The notes under the pieces: generated by a model
The model's input: the letters and a program-made list of their open reading frames with translations, nothing else
Told to the model about the DNA's origin: nothing
Database searches by the model: none
In this document: in pieces, positions 8,557 through 15,164 of the stretch
How the letters are laid out: each line of letters begins with the position of its first letter
Position numbering within the stretch: position 1 is the stretch's first letter
Position numbers and translations under genes: made by a program
DNA from: JAYRSJ01 sp041920215
Lineage (GTDB): Bacteria; Pseudomonadota; Gammaproteobacteria; Burkholderiales; Burkholderiaceae_C
DNA length: 64,000 nt
Assembly (NCBI GenBank): GCA_041920215.1
Contig: JAYRSJ010000018.1
Span: forward strand, 1 to 64,000
Reading direction: 5' to 3'

Positions 8557-9015
8557 AAAGACTCCTGTGTGAACGTTTTTTTTGCCCATGCGGCAGCGCC
8601 AAGCGTGGTGCTTGCGTGGGGCGGTTGAACCAGACCGGCCGCTGCGACTCGATGCGCAGCAAGGGCCGGAGCGTGATGCAGACAGCAAGGCGTGCCGAGG
8701 TCCGGCCCATCCAGCAAGTGCCGGACCGGCTCGGGCGCGCCGGGGCTCTCTAGGCTCGGCGCTGCGCGGCTGCCGCGCCCCCCTCGCCGTCGGCGCCAGG
8801 TTCGGGCGCAGCGGGCTCAGGTTGACGGGTGTCGCGAAGCGGCGGGCTTCGAGGGTTGAGGTGTTGCGGGGATTGCGGCAGGGCAGGTGCCGCCAACTCG
8901 CTGCAGTGAACCAGGCTGCAGCTTGCGCAAATGATAAACGCTTGATTATCTTGCGCAAGTACTTTTTATCGCCACTGATAAACAAGTTAGGGGGACTTGC
9001 CCCGGGGTGTCAGGT
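8557..9015. other. 459-bp non-coding stretch with AT-rich regulatory core
   Basis: I find no convincing gene here on either strand. The part from 8557 to about 8920 is GC-rich and would be a long untranslated leader of the two small minus-strand genes if the promoter at 8923-8982 is used. The AT-rich part near 8920-8985 stands out from its surroundings. A small GC-rich hairpin just downstream of the HTH gene (8990-9005) may be its terminator. A small RNA cannot be excluded. Confidence 0.55.
8923..8982 (-). promoter_or_regulatory. Palindrome cluster with candidate minus-strand promoter
   Basis: Two copies of the palindrome TTGCGCAA lie at 8923-8930 and 8951-8958, 28 bp apart. GATAA/TTATC inverted pairs lie between them (8933-8950) and beside them (TTTATC GCCACT GATAAA, 8965-8982). 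On the minus strand TTGCGC and TATCAT are spaced by 16 bp, a plausible sigma-70 promoter for the small genes downstream. The regulator is unknown; the HTH protein encoded next door (9016-9624) is a candidate. Confidence 0.5.
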
Positions 9016-9624
9016 TCAGCGCTTCTTGGCCTTCAGCGGGGCAATGCCCTGCTGCAGCTTGCGCCAGGCGTCAACATCGTCGGCCATCTTCTGCGCGACC
9101 GGCGGGGTCGGTGCCTGCGGTGGGCGGCCGGGCAGGGCGGGCGTGGCCGGATCGGTGCCTGGGGTCAGCACCTCGCCGAGCAAGTCCAGCAGCCGGGTGC
9201 GCGCGCGCTGTGGATGGCGGCGGTAATAGGTCAGCACCAGGCCGACGATGAAGCGTTCGTCGTCATCCTGAGGCAGGCTGGGCGGTTCGGCCGGCAGTGC
9301 GGCCGCGCCGCCCGACGCGCCGGGCGATGGCGGCCGGCCGGTGCCGGCCGTCATCAAGGCCCGATGGTCCTGGTCCATCCAGCCCTGGGGCTTGTGGCTC
9401 AGCTGCTCGAACTGGCGCGCCAGCCGCTCGCCGATCTGGCGCGAGCGGCCCTTGATCTGGCTCCAGTAGCTGGGTTGGATCTGCAACCGTTCGGCGAAGC
9501 GCCGCTCCAGGCCGCGCAGGGCGGCGGCATCGGGGTGCTTGACGGTGGCGCTGACAAATTCTTCGAACAGGAGCAACGCGTTGTCCAGGCGGACGGTGGC
9601 GGTGTCCCGGATGGGCGGTGACAT
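9016..9624 (-). CDS. HTH (lambda-repressor-like) DNA-binding protein
   Basis: In this 202-residue protein, residues about 35-85 (ERRFAERLQIQPSYWSQIK...IGERLARQFEQ...GWMDQDH) resemble the N-terminal HTH of phage-type CI/Cro regulators, in which GWMD follows the last helix. A Pro/Gly/Ala-rich linker (about 90-115) joins a short C-terminal segment containing FIVGLVLTYYRRHPQRARTRLLDLLGEVL. No catalytic Ser-Lys dyad of LexA/CI proteases is seen. It is probably a transcription factor; its targets may include the palindrome cluster just downstream. No other phage genes surround it. Confidence 0.65.
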   Translation of the reverse strand: MSPPIRDTATVRLDNALLLFEEFVSATVKHPDAAALRGLERRFAERLQIQPSYWSQIKGRSRQIGERLARQFEQLSHKPQGWMDQDHRALMTAGTGRPPSPGASGGAAALPAEPPSLPQDDDERFIVGLVLTYYRRHPQRARTRLLDLLGEVLTPGTDPATPALPGRPPQAPTPPVAQKMADDVDAWRKLQQGIAPLKAKKR

Positions 9625-9707
9625 GCCTCTATGATAAAGCTCCGTTCATCCCCAGCTTGGGGATCGCGGGCAACAACCGTACGCAGCGGGCTGCGCAAGG
9701 GGGTGAT

Positions 9708-10325
9708 ATGGCGACTTTGATCCATGGGCTGGGCGCTGCGGTGCTGCTTGCGGGCCAGTTGGCGAGCCCGCCGGTCACGGCGGCAGAGCGCAGTCTTGAT
9801 AAAGAAGTGATCATCAAAGCCAGCCTCGACCAGGCTTGGCAGAGCTGGACGACGCGCGAGGGCATCACCGCTTTTTTTGCGCCCGATGCCAAGATTGAAG
9901 CCCGGGTCGGCGGCGCCTTCCAGATCTATATCGACCCTGGCGCCGAGCCGGGCATGAGGGGCGCCGATGAGATGCGCTTTCTGGCCTTGCAGCCCAAGAA
10001 GATGCTCAGCTTCGACTGGAATGCGCCGCCCCATCTGCCCGAGGCGCGGGCCCAGCGCACCTTCGTGATCCTGCGTTTCGAGCCGCTCGGCGAGACCGAG
10101 ACCCGGGTGCGCTTGCACCACACCGGCTGGGGGGATGGTGGTGAATGGGACAAGGCCTATGCCTACTTCGACCGGGCCTGGGGCCATGTGCTGGCCAATC
10201 TTAAGAAGCGCTATGACAGCGGTCCGCAGGATTGGACCGACTGGCTGGCCCAGCTGGAGCGTTGGCGCGCCCAGCAGAAGGCGGCTGCGGCCGCCGCTGC
10301 CGGCGCCGCCTCGGCGCCCAGATAG
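9708..10325 (+). CDS. SRPBCC (AHSA1-like) protein with signal peptide
   Basis: This 205-residue protein has an N-terminal segment (MATLIHGLGAAVLLAGQ..VTAAE) that looks like a cleavable signal peptide, followed by an AHSA1/START-like domain: VIIKASLDQAWQSWTTREGITAFFAPDA near the start, then GGAFQIY, LSFDWNAPP and LHHTGWGDGGEWDKAYAYFDRAW. Such domains bind hydrophobic ligands. An export signal is uncommon in this family. The ATG at 9708 was chosen because a GGGGGTG precedes it and it gives the signal peptide. The C-terminus ends in an Ala-rich tail. Confidence 0.82.
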   Translation: MATLIHGLGAAVLLAGQLASPPVTAAERSLDKEVIIKASLDQAWQSWTTREGITAFFAPDAKIEARVGGAFQIYIDPGAEPGMRGADEMRFLALQPKKMLSFDWNAPPHLPEARAQRTFVILRFEPLGETETRVRLHHTGWGDGGEWDKAYAYFDRAWGHVLANLKKRYDSGPQDWTDWLAQLERWRAQQKAAAAAAAGAASAPR

Positions 10326-10339
10326 CCCCCCCGGGGCGT

Positions 10340-12433
10340 TCAGTCTTCGTCCTTGACCTGGTAGACGCTGAGCAGTGCCGCCTGGGTGTTGGGCGGCACC
10401 GCCTCGTAGTGCGAGAGAGCCAGCGTGTAGCGGCCCTGGCCGGCGGTCATCGCGTTGAGCCGGGTCTGGTAGCTCGCCAGCTCGGCCAGCGGCGCCAGGC
10501 CTTGCACCGTGATCAGGCCGGGTACGGCCGAGCGCGTGCCGTTGACCTGGCCGCGCCGCGCCGCCAGATCGCCGGTGATGTCGCCCATGGCGTTGTCGGG
10601 GCAGAGGATCTCCACATGGACCAGCGGCTCCAGCACCAGGGGCCTGGCCTCTCGCACTGCCGCCATCAAGGCCTTGCGGCCGGCGGTGATGAAGGCGATC
10701 TCCTTGCTGTCCACCGAGTGATGCTTGCCATCGAACACGGTCACCCGCAGATCCACCAGCGGGTAGCCCGCCACCACGCCGCTGGCCAGGGCCTGGCGCA
10801 CGCCTTTCTCGACCGCCGGCATGAACTGCCCCGGTATCGTGCCGCCCTTGACTGCGTCCACGAACTCGAAGCCCGCACCGCGGGCCAGCGGCTCCACGCG
10901 CAACCAGACCTCGCCGAACTGGCCGGCGCCGCCGCTCTGCTTCTTATGCCGGTAATGGCCCTCGGCCGCGGCCGAGATGGTTTCACGGTAGGCGATGCGC
11001 GGCGGCTGGGTCTGGACCTCAAACCTGTAGACCTCGCGCAGCCGCTCGAGCAGCATGCGCAGGTGCAGCTCGCCCAGGCCGTAGACCAGGGTCTCGTTGG
11101 TCTGGGCCACATGCTCGACCCTCAGGCAGGGATCCTCGTCGACGAGGCGGTTGAGGATCTCCCACAGGCGCTGCTCGTCGCCATGGCGCTGCGGGCTGAC
11201 CGCCAGGCCGTGGACCGGCACCGGGAAGTCCAGCGGCGCCAGATGGATATGCTCGTCCTCGGGCGCATCGTGCAGCACCGCGTCGTAGTGCAGCTCGTCG
11301 ACCTTGGCGATCGCGCACAGCTCACCCGGCAGGGCGGCGTCAATCTCCAGATGCTCCTTGCCCTGCAGGCGGTAGAGGTGGCCGACGCGAAAGGGCTTGC
11401 GTGCATGGCCGACGAAGAGCTGGCTGTGGCGCGACAGCGTGCCCTGATGCACCCGCAGCAGCCCCATCTTGCCCAGATAGGGGTCGGCGATGACGCGGAA
11501 TACATGGGCCAGCACATGGGCCGCGGGGTCGGGTCTTGCCTGCAGGGGCTGGGCTTGCGGCCCCTCGCCCAGCAGGAACTGCGGCGGATTGCCCTCGGCC
11601 GGGTTGGGCAGCAGGCGCTCGATCACGTCCAGCAGTTCCGCAACGCCAGCGCCGGTCTTGGCGGAGGTGAAGCAGACCGGGATCAGATGGCCCTCGCGCA
11701 AAGCCTGTTCCAGCGGTGCATGCAGCTCGCGCGGATCGACATCGCCCTCGGTCAGATAGCGCTCGACGAAGGCGGGATCGACCTCCACCACCTGTTCCAC
11801 CAGGGCCTGGTGGGCCACCGCCACCGAGGAGAAATCACTGGCTCCGCTGATCTGGAAGAAGCAGTCCTGCACCCGCCGTCCGCCGTCGGCCGGCAGATTC
11901 AGTGGCAGGCATTCGCGGCCGAAGCTCTCGCGCAGCTGTTCGAGCAGCGCGGGCAGGTCCAGGCCGGGCTGATCGATGCGGTTGATCACGATCAGCCGGC
12001 ACAGGCCGCGCTGGGCGGCCGACTCCATCATCCGCGAGGCCATCAGCTCGATGCCATTGGCGGCATTGATCACCACCACCGCGGTATCGACGGCCTCCAG
12101 TGCCGGCAGCGACTGGCCGACGAAGTCGGGCGCCCCCGGAGTGTCTATCGCATGGATCAGCAGGCCGCCGTGCTCCATATGCAGCAGGCTGGCCTGCAGC
12201 GAATGCTGCACGCGGCGTTCCAGCGCATCGTGGTCGGAGACCGTGTTGCCGCGCTCCACCGAACCGGCGTTGTCGATTGCGCCGGCGGCCTGCAGCAGGG
12301 CCTCGGCGAGGCTGGTCTTGCCCGCGCCGGCCGGCCCCACCAGGGCGAGGCTGCGTTGTCGCGCCACCCCCGGGTGCAGGGCGCCGGCGCTGCCTGAGCT
12401 GCCGGCGCTGACGGTGGTTTCGGCTGCGGACAT
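10340..12433 (-). CDS. Elongation factor G-like translational GTPase
   Basis: The 697-residue protein has the EF-G domain order. The P-loop GPAGAGKT is at 33-40 and G3 is DTPG at 97-100. Domain II-like segments follow, then a domain IV marked by GGAGQFGEVWLRVEP and a C-terminal domain V ending near the last 90 residues. The G4 motif reads NRID rather than NKxD. A Ser/Gly/Ala extension of about 25 residues precedes the G domain. These EF-G-like paralogues occur beside canonical FusA in many Burkholderiales; they may act in ribosome rescue or recycling, which is not established here. AGGAG precedes the ATG. Confidence 0.85.
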   Translation of the reverse strand: MSAAETTVSAGSSGSAGALHPGVARQRSLALVGPAGAGKTSLAEALLQAAGAIDNAGSVERGNTVSDHDALERRVQHSLQASLLHMEHGGLLIHAIDTPGAPDFVGQSLPALEAVDTAVVVINAANGIELMASRMMESAAQRGLCRLIVINRIDQPGLDLPALLEQLRESFGRECLPLNLPADGGRRVQDCFFQISGASDFSSVAVAHQALVEQVVEVDPAFVERYLTEGDVDPRELHAPLEQALREGHLIPVCFTSAKTGAGVAELLDVIERLLPNPAEGNPPQFLLGEGPQAQPLQARPDPAAHVLAHVFRVIADPYLGKMGLLRVHQGTLSRHSQLFVGHARKPFRVGHLYRLQGKEHLEIDAALPGELCAIAKVDELHYDAVLHDAPEDEHIHLAPLDFPVPVHGLAVSPQRHGDEQRLWEILNRLVDEDPCLRVEHVAQTNETLVYGLGELHLRMLLERLREVYRFEVQTQPPRIAYRETISAAAEGHYRHKKQSGGAGQFGEVWLRVEPLARGAGFEFVDAVKGGTIPGQFMPAVEKGVRQALASGVVAGYPLVDLRVTVFDGKHHSVDSKEIAFITAGRKALMAAVREARPLVLEPLVHVEILCPDNAMGDITGDLAARRGQVNGTRSAVPGLITVQGLAPLAELASYQTRLNAMTAGQGRYTLALSHYEAVPPNTQAALLSVYQVKDED

Positions 12434-12482
12434 GGCGTGCTCCTCAAGTCGGTTTGAAAGCCTTGCTGGACAAGAAGCCGGT

Positions 12483-12502
12483 GCCGGGACTTGCGTCCCG
12501 GC
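12483..12502 (-). terminator. GNRA-capped hairpin between dadA and the EF-G-like gene
   Basis: An 8-bp perfect stem (GCCGGGAC with GTCCCGGC) closes a GCAA tetraloop when read on the minus strand. It lies 82 bp past the dadA stop and 50 bp before the next start. There is no T-tract, so factor-independent termination is uncertain; it may be a stability or attenuation element. Confidence 0.5.
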
Positions 12503-12583
12503 TTGGCGCCAGCGTAGGGCAAGCGCACCGAGGAGGCAATGGGCGCGCGACCCTGGCGGACCGTCGCCCGGGCCGGCGCTGAA

Positions 12584-13879
12584 TCAGGCCGGCGCCTGTG
12601 CCTGCGAATAACCCTGGCGCCGCTCCAGGCCGGTGAAGGCGAAGTCCAGCGCGGGTGCCCGGCCGCTGAGGATGTCCGCGATCGCCGCGCCCGATCCGCA
12701 GCTATGCGTCCAGCCCAGCGTGCCGTGGCCGGTGTTCAGATAGAGATTGCCGACCTTGCTGCGGCCGATATAGGGCAGATTCGACGGGGTTGCCGGACGC
12801 AGGCCGGTCCAGAACTGCGCCCCGCGGCCATCGCTCATGCGCGGAAACAGCTCGAGCGTGCGGCGCACGATGGCTTCGCAGCGACGCAGGTTCAGCGCCG
12901 TGTCGTAGCCGTTGAGCTCGGCGGTGCCGGCGATGCGCAGCCGGTCGCCCAGGCGTGAGAACACCAGCTTGTACTCATCGTCGGTCAGCGATACCTGGTA
13001 GCTGTGCTCGGCCGATGTGACCGGCAGGGTCACCGAGTAGCCCTTGGCCGGGTAGATGTTCAGGTCCACGCCCAGCTCGCGGGCAAAGCCGCGGCTGAAC
13101 GAGCCCAGGCACAGCAGGTAGCGATCAGCCTTGAGACGCTGAACCACGCCGTTTGCATCGGCGATGATGACTTCGTCGATCTCGCCGCCCTTGCGCTCCA
13201 GGCCCAGCAGCCGGGTTTCGTAGCGGAACTTCACACCGGCCGCCGCGCAGCGCGCGGCCAGGGCCTGGGTGAAGCGGTGGGCATCACCGGACTCGTCGCT
13301 GGGTGTCATGCTGCCGCCGACGATCTTCGCGCGACACTGGGCCAGGGCCGGCTCGATCGCCACGCATTCATCGGGCGTCTTCATGTCCAACTCGCAACCC
13401 TGTTCGCGCATGATGCGAGCCGGCTCCTGTGCGGCCTCGTACTCGGCCTCGCTGGTGTAGAAGTGCAGGATGCCCTTGTCCAGCTGATCGTATTGCAGGC
13501 CCAGCTGGGCCCGCAGATCGCGCAGCTTGGCACGGCTGTAAAGGCCCAGGCTGACGATGTTGCGGATGTTGTGCGCGGTGCGGCCCGGCGTGCATTCGCG
13601 CAGGAACTGCAGGCCCCAGCGCCACTGGGCCGGGTCGGCGCGCAGCCGGAACAGCAGTGGGGCGTCCTCCTTCATCAGCCACCTCAGCACCTTCAGCGGC
13701 GCCCCCGGATTGGCCCAGGGCTCGGCATGCGAGACCGAAACCTGGCCACCGTTGGCAAAGCTGGTCTCCAGGCCGGCAGCGGGCTGGCGTTCTATGACGG
13801 TGACTTCATGGCCGGCCTGACGCAGATACCAGGCCGAGGTGATGCCGGTGACGCCGGCGCCGAGAACGATGATGTGCAT
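12584..13879 (-). CDS. dadA: D-amino acid dehydrogenase (DadA-type FAD oxidoreductase)
   Basis: The 431-residue flavoprotein oxidises D-amino acids to 2-oxo acids and passes electrons to the respiratory chain. The FAD dinucleotide fold is IVLGAGVTGITSAWYLRQAGHEVTVIER at the N-terminus, and the C-terminus carries NLPYIGRSKVGNLYLNTGHGTLGWTHSCGSG. Length matches DadA. AAGGAG lies 7 nt before the ATG. It is preceded by a tandem glycine riboswitch, so glycine itself may be a substrate or signal; relatives in this fold include glycine oxidases. Confidence 0.9.
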   Translation of the reverse strand: MHIIVLGAGVTGITSAWYLRQAGHEVTVIERQPAAGLETSFANGGQVSVSHAEPWANPGAPLKVLRWLMKEDAPLLFRLRADPAQWRWGLQFLRECTPGRTAHNIRNIVSLGLYSRAKLRDLRAQLGLQYDQLDKGILHFYTSEAEYEAAQEPARIMREQGCELDMKTPDECVAIEPALAQCRAKIVGGSMTPSDESGDAHRFTQALAARCAAAGVKFRYETRLLGLERKGGEIDEVIIADANGVVQRLKADRYLLCLGSFSRGFARELGVDLNIYPAKGYSVTLPVTSAEHSYQVSLTDDEYKLVFSRLGDRLRIAGTAELNGYDTALNLRRCEAIVRRTLELFPRMSDGRGAQFWTGLRPATPSNLPYIGRSKVGNLYLNTGHGTLGWTHSCGSGAAIADILSGRAPALDFAFTGLERRQGYSQAQAPA

Positions 13880-13989
13880 ATGGGCACTCCTTGACGATGA
13901 ACGCGTTGCGATCCACGCGCCAGGCAGGCATGCAAGGGTGTTCCAGTGACAGCGAGGTCCATGGAAGCGGGCTGCGCCTGACGCGCGCC

Positions 13990-14192
13990 GCTCCCGCTGT
14001 CCTCGGTACCTGAGAGATTCAGCCGGCCATCACCCGATGGCGGCCTTGCTCCTTCGGCGGCGGCCACCGCAGGGATGGCCACGCTCTCCAGCATTCGGCT
14101 TGTTGACGGATCCAGTACGGGGCCTGAGCGAGTATGGGAGCTTGCGCCTTCGGCGGCCGCCGCGGTGGGGCGACGGCACTCTCCTGAATCCG
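13990..14192 (-). promoter_or_regulatory. Tandem glycine riboswitch upstream of dadA
   Basis: Read on the minus strand, two consecutive aptamers carry the glycine signature. The first (about 14192-14108) has GGAGAGTGCC, then GCCGAAGGCGCAAGC and a TCGCTCAGGC..GTACTG end. The second (about 14096-13990) has GGAGAGCGTGG, then GCCGAAGGAGCAAGG and CTCTCAGGTACCGAGGACAG. The pair and short linker match the cooperative tandem architecture. No U-tract terminator follows in the 110 nt to dadA, whose AAGGAG is near the leader end, so control is probably translational. Confidence 0.92.
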
Positions 14193-14198
14193 GGGCTG

Positions 14199-14228
14199 AG
14201 TGTAGGCGGGGCCGGCATGCGGCGTCAA
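14199..14228 (-). promoter_or_regulatory. Sigma-70 promoter for the riboswitch-dadA transcript
   Basis: On the minus strand, TTGACG (14228-14223) and TACACT (14204-14199) are separated by 18 bp. Transcription would start near 14192, right at the first base of aptamer 1, which supports both calls. Confidence 0.8.
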
Positions 14229-14255
14229 ACCGCCGGCGCGCTAGCATGGCCAGCC

Positions 14256-15077
14256 ATGAACGATGAAAACCTGCAGGACAGCGGCGCGCGGCTGCGCGAC
14301 CAGTACCGTACCGAGGGCGGTACCGGCGCCATCTTCGGCCCCAAGCTGCGCGACTATGCGCAGTCGCGCCCTGGCTATCCGGCCGCGCTCTTCGATGCCT
14401 TGGACGCGCAGCTTCGGCGGCAGCTCTGCAGTCGCCCGGTGCTGGCCGATATCGGCGCGGGCACCGGGCTGCTGACCCGGGGCTTGCTGGCGCGTGGCTG
14501 GGTTGTGCAGGCGGTCGAGCCGGATGCGGCGATGCGGGCGTTTTGCGACGCACAGCTGGGCGGGCAGCCCGGCTACCGCAGCCATGCGGGGCGGGCCGAA
14601 GACCTGCCGCTGCCGCCGGCCAGCATCGATCTGATCTGCGCCGCCCAGGCCTTTCACTGGTTCGAGATAGCGGCCGCCCGCGCCGAGGCCTTGCGGGTGC
14701 TCAGGCCGCAGGGCCAGGTCGCCCTGATCTGGAACGACAGGGTGCCGGATGCGCCCTTGCATCGCGATCTGGACGCGCTCTTTGCCGAGTTCGGCGGGGC
14801 CAAGCGGGCGGCCCTGGTGGCCCATGAGGATCGCAGCCAGGCGCCGCAGTTCTTCGGCGCCGGCTGCTTTGCCGAACAGTGCTGGCCGCATCGGCACCGG
14901 CTGAGCGAGCCGGGCCTGGCGGCCCTGGTGTTCTCGCGCTCATATATGCCGGCGCGCGACAGCGCCGCCGGCCAGGCCGTGCTGCAAGCCCTGGGCCCCA
15001 TCTTTCAGCGCCATGCCGATGGCGAGATGCTGGCGGTGGACTACCGCAGCGTCGCCATCGTCGGCAGGCCCGCCTGA
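14256..15077 (+). CDS. Class I SAM-dependent methyltransferase
   Basis: The 273-residue protein has SAM motif I as ADIGAGTGLLTRGLL (64-78), an acidic ribose-binding position at VEPD, and the AAQAFHWFE motif common in methyltransferase-11/25 type enzymes. The preceding RDYAQSRPGYP block is typical of the same group. Substrate unknown; no signal peptide or membrane segment. It is divergent from the dadA riboswitch, and its ATG at 14256 lies 27 bp beyond the dadA -35 box, so the two transcription units share a compact region. Longer starts would read through the riboswitch and are rejected. Confidence 0.87.
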   Translation: MNDENLQDSGARLRDQYRTEGGTGAIFGPKLRDYAQSRPGYPAALFDALDAQLRRQLCSRPVLADIGAGTGLLTRGLLARGWVVQAVEPDAAMRAFCDAQLGGQPGYRSHAGRAEDLPLPPASIDLICAAQAFHWFEIAAARAEALRVLRPQGQVALIWNDRVPDAPLHRDLDALFAEFGGAKRAALVAHEDRSQAPQFFGAGCFAEQCWPHRHRLSEPGLAALVFSRSYMPARDSAAGQAVLQALGPIFQRHADGEMLAVDYRSVAIVGRPA

Positions 15078-15164
15078 GGGCATCGCCCCGCGCCGGGCCT
15101 GCCGGCCATGGATAGACGGCTGACCGGACAGTGCCGCGGCGCGACCTGTCGTGCCCAGTCGTGC

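Noticed and set aside
8371..8985. A 204-codon extended version of the 61-aa protein
   Set aside because: The extra 143 residues are low-complexity Arg/Pro/Ser without a start signal, whereas the ATG at 8556 has a good CAGGAG.
9016..9624. A prophage remnant suggested by the CI-like HTH protein
   Set aside because: No integrase, structural, lysis genes or att-like repeats are nearby.
10232..12397. A 721-codon plus-strand open frame over the EF-G-like gene
   Set aside because: It is the antisense of a clear GTPase gene and has no recognisable fold.
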